Assembly (NCBI GenBank): GCA_964481575.1
Contig: CAYZTR010000010.1
Span: 1 to 61,324 of the forward strand
Direction of reading: 5' to 3'
Source: UQRS01 sp964481575
GTDB lineage: Bacteria; Bacillota; Clostridia; Oscillospirales; Acutalibacteraceae
Length of the DNA stretch: 61,324 nt
The position numbers and the translations under genes were made by a program. Below, piece by piece: positions 7,650 to 17,505 of the stretch (positions are counted from its first letter, which is position 1; every line of letters begins with the position of its first letter). The notes below the pieces were generated by a model that worked only from the letters and a program-made list of their open reading frames with translations, was not told where the DNA came from and did not search any database.

Positions 7650-9372
7650 TTCCCGGCTCCTTTCTCAACTGGGGGATCCGCACCGTAACCGTTGTGCCCA
7701 CATCCAGCTCGCTTTGTATACGGATCCCATATTTTTCTCCAAAATATATTTTCAGCCGGTCATCGACATTTTTCACACCGATGCCGCCCGAATCACTTCG
7801 GTTCTTCTCCAGAATTTTCCGGGTCTGCTCCGGGGTCATGCCCACACCGTCATCCGAAACCGCCAGAAGGATATCCCCATCCGGTGCCAGCCGAACAGAC
7901 ACGGTGATATTCCCCGGATCCACCATTTGCTGGATGCCGTGGTAAATGGCATTTTCAATCAAAGGCTGAATGGTGATTTTATTGCAAAGACAGTCAGCCA
8001 CACTGTCCTCCACCTGGAAAAAATAGGAAAACTGGTTCTTATATCGGAAGCTCTGGATAATCAGATAACTTTCAGCATGCAGCAACTCATCCCGGATGGG
8101 AATCAGCTCATGGCCGTGGCTGATACTGATCCGAAACAGGCGAGCCAGGGCATTGACCATTCTGGCAGCATCTTCATTTTTCCCCTGTTCGCACATCCAC
8201 TGGATAGAATCCAGGGTATTATACAGGAAATGGGGATTAATCTGGGCCTGCAGCGCCTTCAACTCGGTTTTCCGCAGGGTAATCTCTTCCGCCCGCACCC
8301 GTTCCATCAGTTCCTGGATCATGCCCACCATATGGCCAAAGGAATCCGAAAGGGTTTTCAGCTCGGTCACCCGTTCAGGCTCCGGCACATACCGGTAGCT
8401 GCCGGCGTTTTTCTCAAAGGTCTGCATGGCGGTTACCAGCCGGCTTACCGGCTTGTTAACAATCCGGAAAAACAGCTGCATAATCAGAACAGCAATAACG
8501 GCACAGCAAAAAAAGGCCAGGAAAACACCCCACACCACCTTTTGGGTTCTGGCCGCTATCATTTCATCAGTATAGCTAACACCGACAATTCGCCAGGTAT
8601 GCTGGGTCAGATCCTGCAGTGCATACAGAATGCCGTCTCCCGGGTGCACACCGTTTTCCAGCTGAGAAAAAGCATCCAGATTTTCCTCCTTCAAGCCGGA
8701 AAAGATCACCTGCTGCTGGGGATGATACACCAGCTTACCCGCCGCGTCGATGATATAACAATAGCCGTGCTGTCCAATACCCACATTGTCGATATATTTA
8801 GCAATGTCGGAAAACCGGTAATCCACCGCCACGTACACCGGCTCGGCGTACAAATTCACCGTTTCCTTTCGGGCTACGGTCACCACCCAGGGATACCGCT
8901 CCTGAAACAGGGTCTGCACATGAGGGGACAAGATAGCATACTCCTCCGCTTGGGCGAACCGCTCTTCATCAAAGGAAAGATCCGGATGATCCCCCGTCTT
9001 CAATAGCCCACTGTCAGAGCCGCAAGCCAGAAGATGGCCCTCTGTATCATATACCATAATGGCGTCGATATCGCTTTGCAGCCGGGCAGCCACGGTGATT
9101 TGCTCCTGCAGCTGCTCCGGGCTTTCCACATTGGCAATCTCCTGGCAGATCAGAGACAGCTTATCCTTCAAGTCGGTCAAATAATTGTCCACTGCCACAG
9201 TGGCCTGCTGCACCGCCTGCTCCGAATTGGTGGAAGCGTCCTGCAGCAGCGCCCGGTTATACACCCCGGTAATAAACATGACGCAGACGGCCACGGCAGC
9301 CACTACCGTAACCCCAATGGATAACATGGTCAGCGAAGTCAGGCGCAGGCCGTTGTGATGGGTCAGTCTCAT
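7639..9372 (-). CDS. YesM/LytS-type sensor histidine kinase
   Basis: A 577-residue membrane kinase. A first span (LTMLSIGVTVVAAVAVCVMF, ~10-32) is followed by an extracellular Cache-like sensor domain, a second span (~275-298), a HAMP linker, the HisKA_7TM-type His_kinase box with QINPHFLYNTLDSIQWM (~375), and a C-terminal HATPase with NAIYHGIQ and DDGVGMT (~510). The ATG at 9372 overlaps the regulator stop as ATGA and follows GGGAGGTG; a longer start upstream is unlikely. Partners are the YesN-type regulator upstream and the binding lipoprotein downstream. Stimulus is inferred to be a sugar. Confidence 0.9.
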   Translation of the reverse strand: MRLTHHNGLRLTSLTMLSIGVTVVAAVAVCVMFITGVYNRALLQDASTNSEQAVQQATVAVDNYLTDLKDKLSLICQEIANVESPEQLQEQITVAARLQSDIDAIMVYDTEGHLLACGSDSGLLKTGDHPDLSFDEERFAQAEEYAILSPHVQTLFQERYPWVVTVARKETVNLYAEPVYVAVDYRFSDIAKYIDNVGIGQHGYCYIIDAAGKLVYHPQQQVIFSGLKEENLDAFSQLENGVHPGDGILYALQDLTQHTWRIVGVSYTDEMIAARTQKVVWGVFLAFFCCAVIAVLIMQLFFRIVNKPVSRLVTAMQTFEKNAGSYRYVPEPERVTELKTLSDSFGHMVGMIQELMERVRAEEITLRKTELKALQAQINPHFLYNTLDSIQWMCEQGKNEDAARMVNALARLFRISISHGHELIPIRDELLHAESYLIIQSFRYKNQFSYFFQVEDSVADCLCNKITIQPLIENAIYHGIQQMVDPGNITVSVRLAPDGDILLAVSDDGVGMTPEQTRKILEKNRSDSGGIGVKNVDDRLKIYFGEKYGIRIQSELDVGTTVTVRIPQLRKEPGNEI

Positions 9373-10969
9373 CCGGACACCTCCCGGGCGGTTTCCCTGG
9401 CTTTGTTGGGAGAAATCCCGTAAAATTTCTTGAAGCAATAGCTAAAATAATGCTGATCGGCGTAGCCGCATTTCTGGGCAACTTCAAAAATTTTCAAAGA
9501 GGAACAAAGCAGCAAATCCCGAGCAGCCTGCATGCGCTGTTCGGTCAACAGGGTACTGAAGTTTTTCTTAACCGTCTTTTTCATCAGGGTGCTCAAATAG
9601 TTTGGACTGACACCGAGTCGGGCGCTGACGCCCGACAGGGAAAGCGCCTCGTCTCCGTATTCCTGCCGGATAATTTCCAGCACCCGGTCGCAAAGCAGCT
9701 CAGAATCCCGCCGCTGATATCGGGAAATAATCTCCCGGGCGTCCAGACAAAGGTGTGTCAGATCGGTATGGATATTGGCATCACTGTCATAAAGCGCCGT
9801 TTTGGAATAAATAGGATTGGAATGCAGCAGCTCAGCCAGAGCCGTCTGATCCGATACGGCGCTGACCGTACGGTAAATCGTGGCCAGAATCTGGATCATC
9901 AGAAAATCCAAATGCCCCCCGCTTTCTGCACGGTACAGCTCAGTCAAAAAGCTCTCCAGCTGCTCACGAGGCCCCACCTTCAACAGCTGCTCCAAGGTAA
10001 AGACCGATTTTTCCACATATTCAAATTCACTTTCGCTGCTGCCGCCGTGCTCCCGGTCCTCAATAAAGCAAATGGGGCCAACATCGCCGCCGGTATACCG
10101 GCGGGCAGTAATGGCCTGAAAGCAGGCGCTACCGCATCGGGACAAACTGTCCACCGCCCGGCTAACCCCCACAGTACACTGTTGATTCAGCATCCGCTCG
10201 GCCCGCTGCACCAGTTCCCGCAAAGGGAGCTGCAGCATTTCCGACACCCGATCGCCATCCAGAATCAGCAGGGTTACAATCCGGCCGCCTGCTAAAAAGC
10301 TCACCGTTTTCATATAGTTCCGGAATACAGCATCCACAAAACGGACATGCTTCTCTCCGGTACACTGCCTTCCCTGGGCGTCCTTAAACTTGCAGACAAT
10401 CACCACAAACTGCTGGACCGAATCAGGCTGAATCAGCTGCAGCTCCACCGCCTTTTGCCGTAAATCGGACTCCTCCGCGGTATCCTCCCCACTGCCCAAC
10501 AGCAGCGGCAACAAAAAAACTCCGTAACGCCCAGCCGCTGGGCTAGGCCTTTTTCGTCTCTAGGGGCCGCCCACCCGGCCTCCCCAAACTGTTCATCCAT
10601 ACGTGCCCGGATATTGTAAAGCTCTGCCGACAACTCCGTTGAGGAAATGGGCTTCAGCAAATAACGGATTATGTTGTGCTGAATGGCTGCCTGGGCATAT
10701 TCAAAACTGTCATAACCGCTAAGGATCATTACCTGGGTCATAGGACGGATTTGCCGTACCCTGGCAGCTAACTCCAGCCCGGTCATTAACGGCATTTTAA
10801 TATCCGTCAGAATCAGATCCGGCTTCAGCCGCTCTACCTGTTCCAGAGCCTCCACACCGTTTTCGGCCTCTCCAATGAGAAAAAAGCCGGCTGCTTCCCA
10901 GTCAATTTTTTCCATCATGGCATGGCGCTGTTCTTCTTCGTCATCCACGACAAGTACAGAATACTGCAT
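9369..10969 (-). pseudogene. YesN-type response regulator split by a frameshift
   Basis: The N-terminal part (10969 to about 10515) is a receiver domain: VLVVDDEEEQR with the acidic pair, phospho-acceptor in DLILTDIKMP, then MILSGYDSFEYA and the conserved Lys in YLLKPIS. The C-terminal part (from about 10514 to 9369) continues in another frame with a YesN middle domain and an AraC-type DNA-binding end (LSGVSARLGVSPNYLSTLM, VAQKCGYADQHYFSYCFKKF). The break lies at seven consecutive A at 10513-10519 (T on the coding strand). One extra T would fuse them as EFFLLPLLLGS into a ~533-residue protein, the normal length for this family. It could be a recent inactivation, a sequencing indel, or productive slippage on T7. 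The start at 10969 is placed by AGGAGG five nt upstream. No other lesion was seen. Confidence 0.8.
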
Positions 10970-11198
10970 CATTTCCTCCTTCCATGCTGCGGTTCCACAG
11001 AGGCGCCCTGATCCGTTCCGCATGGCTTCAGCGCCGTTCCTTCCCACTGCAGCCGCCACTGAATTTCAACCAGCATTTAACTGCCAGTTGGAAAAGTCGT
11101 ACAAACAACAAATAAAAAATAAACACAAAGGCAGCAAGGCACGATGTTTGCTTTTTTGACATTTGCAGTGGCTCTCTTTGTATTTTTTATTCTTGTTT

Positions 11199-11227
11199 AT
11201 TGTACCATAATTCAAAAACATTGTAAA
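11199..11227 (-). promoter_or_regulatory. Promoter for the regulator-kinase-SBP unit
   Basis: On the minus strand TTTACA (11222-11227), 17-bp spacer, TACAAT (11199-11204). It lies about 230 bp before the regulator start, leaving a long leader (10970-11190) in which no gene or clear riboswitch was recognised. Confidence 0.55.
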
Positions 11228-11427
11228 CGATTTTTATATTATTTTGTTTTCTGGATGTTGATAAGTGTGCTTTTGGGGCGGAACGCCGATGATAAAACCC
11301 ATTATTGACAGGATACCCCAATATGGCATCATTATTTCTGTCAGGTGTTGTGGAGTGTTGATCAGCAGGAGAACAGGTACATGGCGTTTTGCAATCATTG
11401 CAGGCAGTTTTTTCCGGTGATGCTGAC

Positions 11428-11466
11428 AATAAATAAAAAGTCCTCCGCGGCAATGCCGCGGAGGAC
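11428..11466 (-). terminator. Intrinsic terminator of the decayed GLUG gene
   Basis: GTCCTCCGCGGC / GCCGCGGAGGAC with a 3-nt loop (11440-11466), followed on the minus strand by CTTTTTATTTATTG. This is a textbook terminator and still intact although the gene it served is broken. The stretch 11228-11427 between it and the promoter at 11199 shows no gene. Confidence 0.88.
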
Positions 11467-11512
11467 GGTACAAATTGCGTTTCCCTTTGAAAAGAACCGG
11501 TTTACGCTCCCA

Positions 11513-13549
11513 TCAGGGCCACCGATCGGTGTAGGCGCAAAAGATGTTCTCCCCATCGGTATAGACGGTATAGGCTACCCACGGCCAGCAGCCACACTGG
11601 TACGGCGGTAGCTATAGTAGGTGTAGACGGTGGTATTAAAGGATTCTTTGTAGGCCTTACCGGAAATGGAAGTATCCTCCGAAAGCGCCAACGACTTGGC
11701 AGTTTCCGCATCCGCTGCAATGACCGTGATGATAACGCCGGTGTCCAAGATGGTATACTGGGCATTGAACGCCACGAAATCCTGAGCAACATCCTCCGGC
11801 ATACTGTTGGATACGGAAATATTCCAGGTTAAATCATAAAGACCTTCATCGACTTCCGCCGTACCGGTGCTGAAAACAGACTTCAACAAAGGACGGGCAG
11901 ATGGGGCCGTAGAAACAAATACGGGGTAATCCGTTCCATTTGCAAAGGCATCTCCCAGCAACTCTGCTGCTGTTCCCTCGTCCAACATTTCTTTTGTTTG
12001 GGATACCGCAGCATCACAGTTTACAGTGACACCGTTCTCATCGTAATAATAACAATTTGTTGCGGCAACATCTCCCTGATAGGTTGTAAACAGTCCCACA
12101 TTGTTTGTGGCCTTGGTATCCTCACCTGTACCGAGGACACAGCCGTAAATATAGCAATTGGTCAAGTATGCGCTACCTTCCCGTGCGCGGCCAAGGAACG
12201 CGCCGCTAACTGTGATGATCTGGACAGTGGTGCTGCTGCCGATGATAGTGCAATTCGCCACATAGCAATCCGTAAAGTATGAATCTCCCCATCCTTGGAA
12301 CCGATAAATCCGCCGCCGTAGCTCATGTGGTAAATTGTATTCCCGTTAGAGGCATATTTTTCAAATGTGGCAAGATAGGAAATTCCTACAATGCCGCCAG
12401 CAAAGTTACTGTTGTTTGGTGTTCGTTTGGTTTCCACCATGGAGTTGTAAACAGCACAGTTCGTTATAGTGCAACAATAGGACACCGCCATCAATCCACC
12501 GGCGTAGGATATATCGCCGTACCCGGTTGCGGAAATATCGGCATTTCGGATCGTAAGATCGGACACCGAATCAAAGGCTACCCAACCGAAAAGGCCACCG
12601 GTAGCATAGGTAGTGCAATCCTGCGTGTTCTTGTTCGCCATCCCGCTACACTGCATATTGGAAATTGTATGACCGTTTCCGTCAAAATTACCCGCAAAAT
12701 AGGGGTTGCCACTGTGGCCGATGGGCTTCCAATCCAGGCCGGACAGATCTCGCTGGTGAGTTTAAAATAGTAGCCGAAATAATTTCCTACCCCCTCGTTC
12801 ATTGCATCCATGGGGGCCGCGCCTCCGCTGTTCAGACAATCTGCAAGCTGCACCAGCTCTTCCTTGTTGGAGATCAGGTAGGGACTTTCCTCAGTGCCTT
12901 CCCCATTCAGTGCCATTGTGGTGAAGTGGACCGTATGGTTATAAGACAACTCCACCCCAGCAGCGGCAGTCACCGTTGCCGTGACGGTACCCTTGCCATC
13001 GTCCAGCGCAGGATCCCTGCTATAGTTCACCGTAGTCCTATTGCCAATTGTAATTCCAATGGATATGGCCGCATCACTTGGGGTCCAGTGGGAAGAACAA
13101 TGTTATACTCCTCTTGATCCTGGTAAAATTCGAAATAGGGACATCTTCCAAGTCCCCATAGGAAAAGCTCAGCTCGGTTGCAATATGATAGGCATAAATC
13201 ACAACAGAAGTGGCGTAGACGGACTCCGGGTTCCCAGGTTGGCGGGGAATTCAATGGGATCGCTACCTGTTTATTGGCCGCATCTGTCAAAGAGGCGGTA
13301 CCGGCTATCTCCGTTCTATCCTCCGTGGTATAAAGCGTGTAGGTTGTCCCTTCCGTCGGCGCAGGAAACCGTGTCAGCATAAACGCCACGTCAGTTGGAT
13401 CCGTTTGCGTGACGTCACTGGTGCTGCTAACATAAGAGGGCCGAGTATATGCCACACTCCCTGCCAACGCCTGGGCCGGCACCAGCAAAAGCAGCATACA
13501 CAGTGCCAGAAAACGAGGCCAGAAAACGTCCCATGGTTTAACGTCCCAT
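11513..13549 (-). pseudogene. GLUG-repeat secreted surface protein, multiply frameshifted
   Basis: Pieces of one protein lie in all three minus frames. The N-terminus after 13549 would read MGRFLALCMLLLLVPAQALA if a short duplication were removed, a good signal peptide. A beta-rich region follows (SYGDLEDVPISNFTRIKRS; SRDPALDDGKGTVTATVT). Then GLUG-type repeats appear: GGLFGWVAFDSVSDLTIRNA, AGGLMAVSYCCTITNCAVYN and FAGGIVGISY. The C-terminal beta region ends in PWVAYTVYTDGENIFCAYTD, stop at 11513-11515. Frame changes are needed near 13515, 13230, 13090, 12720, 12285 and 11590, and the first ATG is followed by an early stop. GLUG repeats occur in secreted adhesin/peptidase-like proteins. The gene cannot make a full product as written. 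Its terminator is intact. Confidence 0.8.
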
Positions 13550-13554
13550 GGTTT
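13505..13554. repeat. Two short tandem duplications at the start of the GLUG pseudogene
   Basis: AACGTCCCATGGTTT occurs twice without a gap (13525-13539 and 13540-13554). Overlapping it, GCCAGAAAACG occurs at 13505-13515 and 13518-13528, a period of 13 bp. The 15-bp copy puts a stop three codons after the first ATG; the 13-bp copy shifts the frame inside the signal peptide. Confidence 0.85.
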
Positions 13555-13602
13555 TATCAGCCTTTCCTGATTCCATGATATACTTTATTCTGATTCACCA
13601 TA

Positions 13603-15021
13603 TTATTTTAATAAATTCTTATACAGACGGATGTATTCGTTGGCTGATTTGCCCCAGCTATAATCACAGCGCATGGCCCGCTCCACCAGAATCTTCCAGC
13701 CCTCCTGGTTCTTATAGCCGTCCAGCGCACGCCAGATGGCGCCGCCCATATCCCCGGCATTATAGGTCTGGAATACAAAACCGTTGCCCTCACCATCGCC
13801 GGAATCCAGAACCGTATCGGCCAGGCCGCCGGTAGCCCGAACAATAGGAATGGTGCCATACCGCAGGGCGATCATCTGAGCCAGGCCACAGGGCTCACTC
13901 TTACTGGGCATCAGGAACATATCGGCGCCGGCATAAATCTTATGGGCCAGGTCGGGCACGAAACCAAGAGTTAGGGACATCTTGTCTGGATACTGAGCCG
14001 CCATGTTCTTGAAGAATTCCTCATACTCCCATTCGCCGGAGCCCAGCAGGACAAACTGCACATCGTTGGCAATAATTTCCCCAAAAATGTACTTGACCAG
14101 ATCGAAGCCCTTGTGGGACACCATCCGGGACACCATAGCCAGTATGGGAACGTCCGGCCGCTGGGGCAGCTCCAGCAGTTCCTGCAGGGCTCGCTTGTTT
14201 TCAGCCTTACCGGCAAAATCACCTGCGGCGAAATTCTGGAAGATCATAGGGTCGGTGCCAGGATTGTACACATCCACATCAATACCGTTGACAATACCAT
14301 GGAGTTTTTCCTGCCGCTGACGGAGGATGGTATCCATACCGTGAGAGAACCAGGGTTGCAGAATCTCCCGGGCGTAGGTGGGGCTGACGGTGGTTACTGC
14401 GTCGGCACACTCCACACCCCCCTTCATCATATTGACGCAGCCATCATAATCCACCACACTGGCGCAGTCGGCCGGCAGACCCAGGACATTATCCAGCAAC
14501 TCATAACCGTATTTGCCCTGGTACTGGATATTGTGGATGGTAAAGACAGTTTTGATGTTTTCATAGCCCGGTGCGTTCTGATATAGCACTTTATAGAACA
14601 CCGGGGTCATGGCTGTCTGCCAGTCATTGCAGTGGATCACATCCGGCTTGAAATCAATGTACTGAAGCATTTCCAGCACAGCACGGGCAAAGAAGGCATA
14701 CCGCTCGGCATCATCATAATAGCCATACAAACCGGGACGCTTAAAATAATACTGGTTGTCCAGCAGATAGTAGGTGACGCTGCCCACCTTGGCTTCAAAA
14801 ATACCGCAGTACTGCCGGCGCCAGGCCACTGGTACCACAATGCTGGTCAAAAAGGTCATCTTCTCCCGCATCTCCTGGCTGATACAGTCGTATAAAGGAA
14901 GCACCACCCGGGCTCCTACCAACCGTCTGCGCAGGGCCTTGGGCAGGGCACCGGCTACATCGGCCAACCCCCCGGACATGGCAAAGGGATACGCTTCACT
15001 GGTTGCAAATAATATTTTCAT
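13603..15021 (-). CDS. glgA: Glycogen synthase (ADP-glucose type)
   Basis: A 472-residue GT5 glycosyltransferase transferring glucose from ADP-glucose to glycogen ends. N-terminus MKILFATSEAYPFAMSGGLADVAG is the GT5 opening; here the usual KxGGL lysine is replaced (MSGGL), as seen in one branch of Firmicute GlgA. Further marks are VIHCNDWQTAM, TIHNIQYQG, the C-terminal donor-site run MPSKSEPCGLAQMIALRYG and VRATGGLADTV. Start at 15021 follows AAAGGAG. It is the last gene of glgB-C-D-A and is separated from glgD by 97 bp containing a GC-rich hairpin. No clear terminator follows before the GLUG pseudogene. Confidence 0.95.
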   Translation of the reverse strand: MKILFATSEAYPFAMSGGLADVAGALPKALRRRLVGARVVLPLYDCISQEMREKMTFLTSIVVPVAWRRQYCGIFEAKVGSVTYYLLDNQYYFKRPGLYGYYDDAERYAFFARAVLEMLQYIDFKPDVIHCNDWQTAMTPVFYKVLYQNAPGYENIKTVFTIHNIQYQGKYGYELLDNVLGLPADCASVVDYDGCVNMMKGGVECADAVTTVSPTYAREILQPWFSHGMDTILRQRQEKLHGIVNGIDVDVYNPGTDPMIFQNFAAGDFAGKAENKRALQELLELPQRPDVPILAMVSRMVSHKGFDLVKYIFGEIIANDVQFVLLGSGEWEYEEFFKNMAAQYPDKMSLTLGFVPDLAHKIYAGADMFLMPSKSEPCGLAQMIALRYGTIPIVRATGGLADTVLDSGDGEGNGFVFQTYNAGDMGGAIWRALDGYKNQEGWKILVERAMRCDYSWGKSANEYIRLYKNLLK

Positions 15022-15072
15022 GATTGACGGGCTCCTTTCTGGGATGATTCTGGGCTGTTATAAAAGGCTTGA

Positions 15073-15108
15073 ACCCGGTAGGGGGCTTTCTTGCGACCCC
15101 CGCCGGGT
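15073..15108 (-). promoter_or_regulatory. GC-rich hairpin between glgD and glgA
   Basis: ACCCGGCGGGGG pairs with CCCCCTACCGGGT on the minus strand, with one mismatch, a few bases after the glgD stop. A short CTTTT follows. It could reduce glgA expression relative to glgB-D or stabilise upstream mRNA. Confidence 0.55.
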
Positions 15109-15118
15109 AACTCATACA

Positions 15119-16243
15119 TTATACCTGAGAATTTTTCCGAATAATCATGGGGTAATTTTCGCTGCCGGTCAGCTGCCGATTCTGGGAAACAGAAACGTTT
15201 TTATCAGTAACCACATAGCGAATGGAGGCATCCTCCTCTACCTGGGTATCCTGCATGAGGATACAATTCCGCACGGTGGCATTTTTGCCAACCCGGACGC
15301 CTCGGAACAGCACCGAGTTTTCCACGGTGCCTTCTACCACGCAACCATCCGCCACAATGGAGTTGACCACCTTGGACCCCAGGCCGTATACTGCCGGTTT
15401 ATCATCCCGGGTCTTGGTGTAGACCGGCCGGTCCGGCACAAACAGCTGCTGCCGGGTCTCCTTATTCAGCAGAGCCATGTTGGCGTTAAAGTAGGTCAGA
15501 GTACCATCCAGCACGGTGACACTACCCTCGGCCGGTACGGCGTGAACATGAATCTGCTCCAGATGCAACTGGAGCACATCCCGGGAGAAACTGGTAAGAT
15601 TGGCGGCGGTGGCTTCCTCCACCATCCGCAGCAGCAAATCCCTTGCCACCACGGTGACACCAATGGAATAATTCACCGGCGTGGCGGATTTTTCCACAAA
15701 GGAAATCTTGGTCACCGAACCGGCATCGGAGATTTCCAGACACATCACATCCCGATGATTCTGAGGGACGATGCCCCGCTGGTAGGCCACGGTCACATGG
15801 GCATCCGACTGGAGATGTGCATCCACAATAGCTTCCAAATCCAGATTAGAAATGGTATCGCCGTCACAAAGAACCACGTATTTTTCCGCGCAGTGATTCA
15901 AAAAGCTGCGGACACCGTTGAGGGCTTCCACCTTTCCCCGGTAAATACCGCCCCGGCCATCACCGGTGCTGTACGGAGGAAGAATAAAGATACCGCCCTG
16001 CTTCCGGTCCAGATCCCAAGCTCGGCCGCCGCCGATGTGATCCATCAGGGAATGATAATTGGATTTGGTAATGACCCCCACCTTGGTAATCCCGGCGTTG
16101 ACCAGATTCGACAGGGTGAAATCAATGACCCGATACCGGCCGCCGAAAGGAACCGACGCAGTGGAGCGCACCTCTGTCAGCTCGGCCAGCATATCTTCAT
16201 GCGCATTGGGGAAAATAATCCCCATTACTTCATTTGCCTGCAT
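15119..16243 (-). CDS. glgD: Glucose-1-phosphate adenylyltransferase, GlgD subunit
   Basis: A 374-residue GlgC paralogue. It keeps the nucleotidyltransferase shape (RSTASVPFGGRYRVIDFTLS, ILPPYSTGDGRGGIYRG, VVLCDGDTISNLDL) and a left-handed beta-helix C-terminus, but lacks the catalytic GGxGxRL loop at its start (IFPNAHEDMLAELTEVR instead). This is the known pattern for GlgD, which in Firmicutes forms a hetero-oligomer with GlgC and raises activity. It overlaps the glgC stop by one base (TAATG). Confidence 0.95.
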   Translation of the reverse strand: MQANEVMGIIFPNAHEDMLAELTEVRSTASVPFGGRYRVIDFTLSNLVNAGITKVGVITKSNYHSLMDHIGGGRAWDLDRKQGGIFILPPYSTGDGRGGIYRGKVEALNGVRSFLNHCAEKYVVLCDGDTISNLDLEAIVDAHLQSDAHVTVAYQRGIVPQNHRDVMCLEISDAGSVTKISFVEKSATPVNYSIGVTVVARDLLLRMVEEATAANLTSFSRDVLQLHLEQIHVHAVPAEGSVTVLDGTLTYFNANMALLNKETRQQLFVPDRPVYTKTRDDKPAVYGLGSKVVNSIVADGCVVEGTVENSVLFRGVRVGKNATVRNCILMQDTQVEEDASIRYVVTDKNVSVSQNRQLTGSENYPMIIRKNSQV

Positions 16244-17457
16244 TATGCTTCACCCGCTTCCTTATCTTGAGAAATCATTTCCTTGGGGGCAACTACCGCA
16301 TTCTTTCTGACTCTGGCCCCTGCGCCTACGACAGCAACACCCCAAGCATCCTTATCCTCTATATTCTCGGGGCGTTCCCCGACCTTGGCTCCCGACTCGA
16401 TCACAGCATTTTCCGCTACAATGGCATACTGTACCGAAGCACCGCTGCGCACCACAACACCGGGCATCAAAATGGAATCCCGCACCTGGGCGCCCTCTTC
16501 CACCGTAACGTTAGCAAACAGTACCGAGAAATCCACCTGACCACCGATTTCACACCCCTCGGTAATCATAGAATTCTGCACCTGCGCTGTTTCAGCTATG
16601 TATTGGGGTGGGGCGGTAGGCGTCCGGGAATAAATCTTCCAGTTGGAAATCTGCAAATCCGGGCCGATCTTGGGATTCAGCAAATCCATATTGGCCTCCC
16701 ACAGGGAGTCAATGGTTCCCACATCCTTCCAATAAGCGTTAAAGGGATACACCACCATTTTCTGTCCCTCTGCCAACATGGTGGGGATGATGTTCTTTCC
16801 GAAATCGTTCTGGGAATTGGGATCGGCCTCATCCTGCTCCAGATAATGCTTCAGCTTCTTCCAAGTAAAAACATAAATTCCCATGGAAGCCAAGTTGCTC
16901 TTTGGATGGGCAGGCTTTTCTTCAAATTCATAAATATTGCCGTTTTCATCGGCATTCATGATACCAAAGCGTGGGGCCTCCTCCATAGGAACCTCCAGCA
17001 CGGCAATGGTACAATCCGCGCCGGTCTCTTTATGGCAGGCAATCATTTTGGCGTAATCCATCTTGTAAATATGATCACCGGAAAGCACCAGCACATATTC
17101 CGGATCATACCGCTCAATAAAATTGATGTTCTGATAAATAGCGTTGGCCGTCCCTTTATACCAATCAGCACCGGAGATCCCCTGATAAGGCGGCAGAATA
17201 TGGACGCCGCCATACATTCGGTCCAAATCCCAGGGCTTTCCCGAGCCAATATAATCATTCAGCTCCAGGGGCTGGTACTGGGTCAGCACACCCACCGTAT
17301 CAATACCGGAGTTGATGCAATTGGACAAAGGATAATCAATGATCCGGTACTTCCCGCCAAAGGGAACAGCGGGTTTTGCAATCTTTTGGGTCAGAACATA
17401 AAGGCGGCTTCCCTGACCGCCGGCCAAAAGCATGGCCACGCATTCTGTTTTTTTCAC
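16243..17457 (-). CDS. glgC: Glucose-1-phosphate adenylyltransferase, catalytic subunit
   Basis: A 404-residue enzyme making ADP-glucose from ATP and glucose-1-phosphate, the committed step of glycogen synthesis. Motifs: MLLAGGQGSRLYVLT (nucleotide loop), KPAVPFGGKYRIIDYPLSN, LSGDHIYKMDY, EEKPAHPKSN with the sugar-phosphate lysine, and a C-terminal beta-helix. A GTG start at 17457 (VKKTECVAML) is chosen because AAAGGAG lies 8 nt upstream and because family members begin there; a nine-codon longer ATG frame has no such site. Stop overlaps glgD start. Confidence 0.94.
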   Translation of the reverse strand: MKKTECVAMLLAGGQGSRLYVLTQKIAKPAVPFGGKYRIIDYPLSNCINSGIDTVGVLTQYQPLELNDYIGSGKPWDLDRMYGGVHILPPYQGISGADWYKGTANAIYQNINFIERYDPEYVLVLSGDHIYKMDYAKMIACHKETGADCTIAVLEVPMEEAPRFGIMNADENGNIYEFEEKPAHPKSNLASMGIYVFTWKKLKHYLEQDEADPNSQNDFGKNIIPTMLAEGQKMVVYPFNAYWKDVGTIDSLWEANMDLLNPKIGPDLQISNWKIYSRTPTAPPQYIAETAQVQNSMITEGCEIGGQVDFSVLFANVTVEEGAQVRDSILMPGVVVRSGASVQYAIVAENAVIESGAKVGERPENIEDKDAWGVAVVGAGARVRKNAVVAPKEMISQDKEAGEA

Positions 17458-17505
17458 CAGTGCATCTCCTTTATCTCCCCGCAACGGCTATTGCAGAGGA
17501 CGAAT

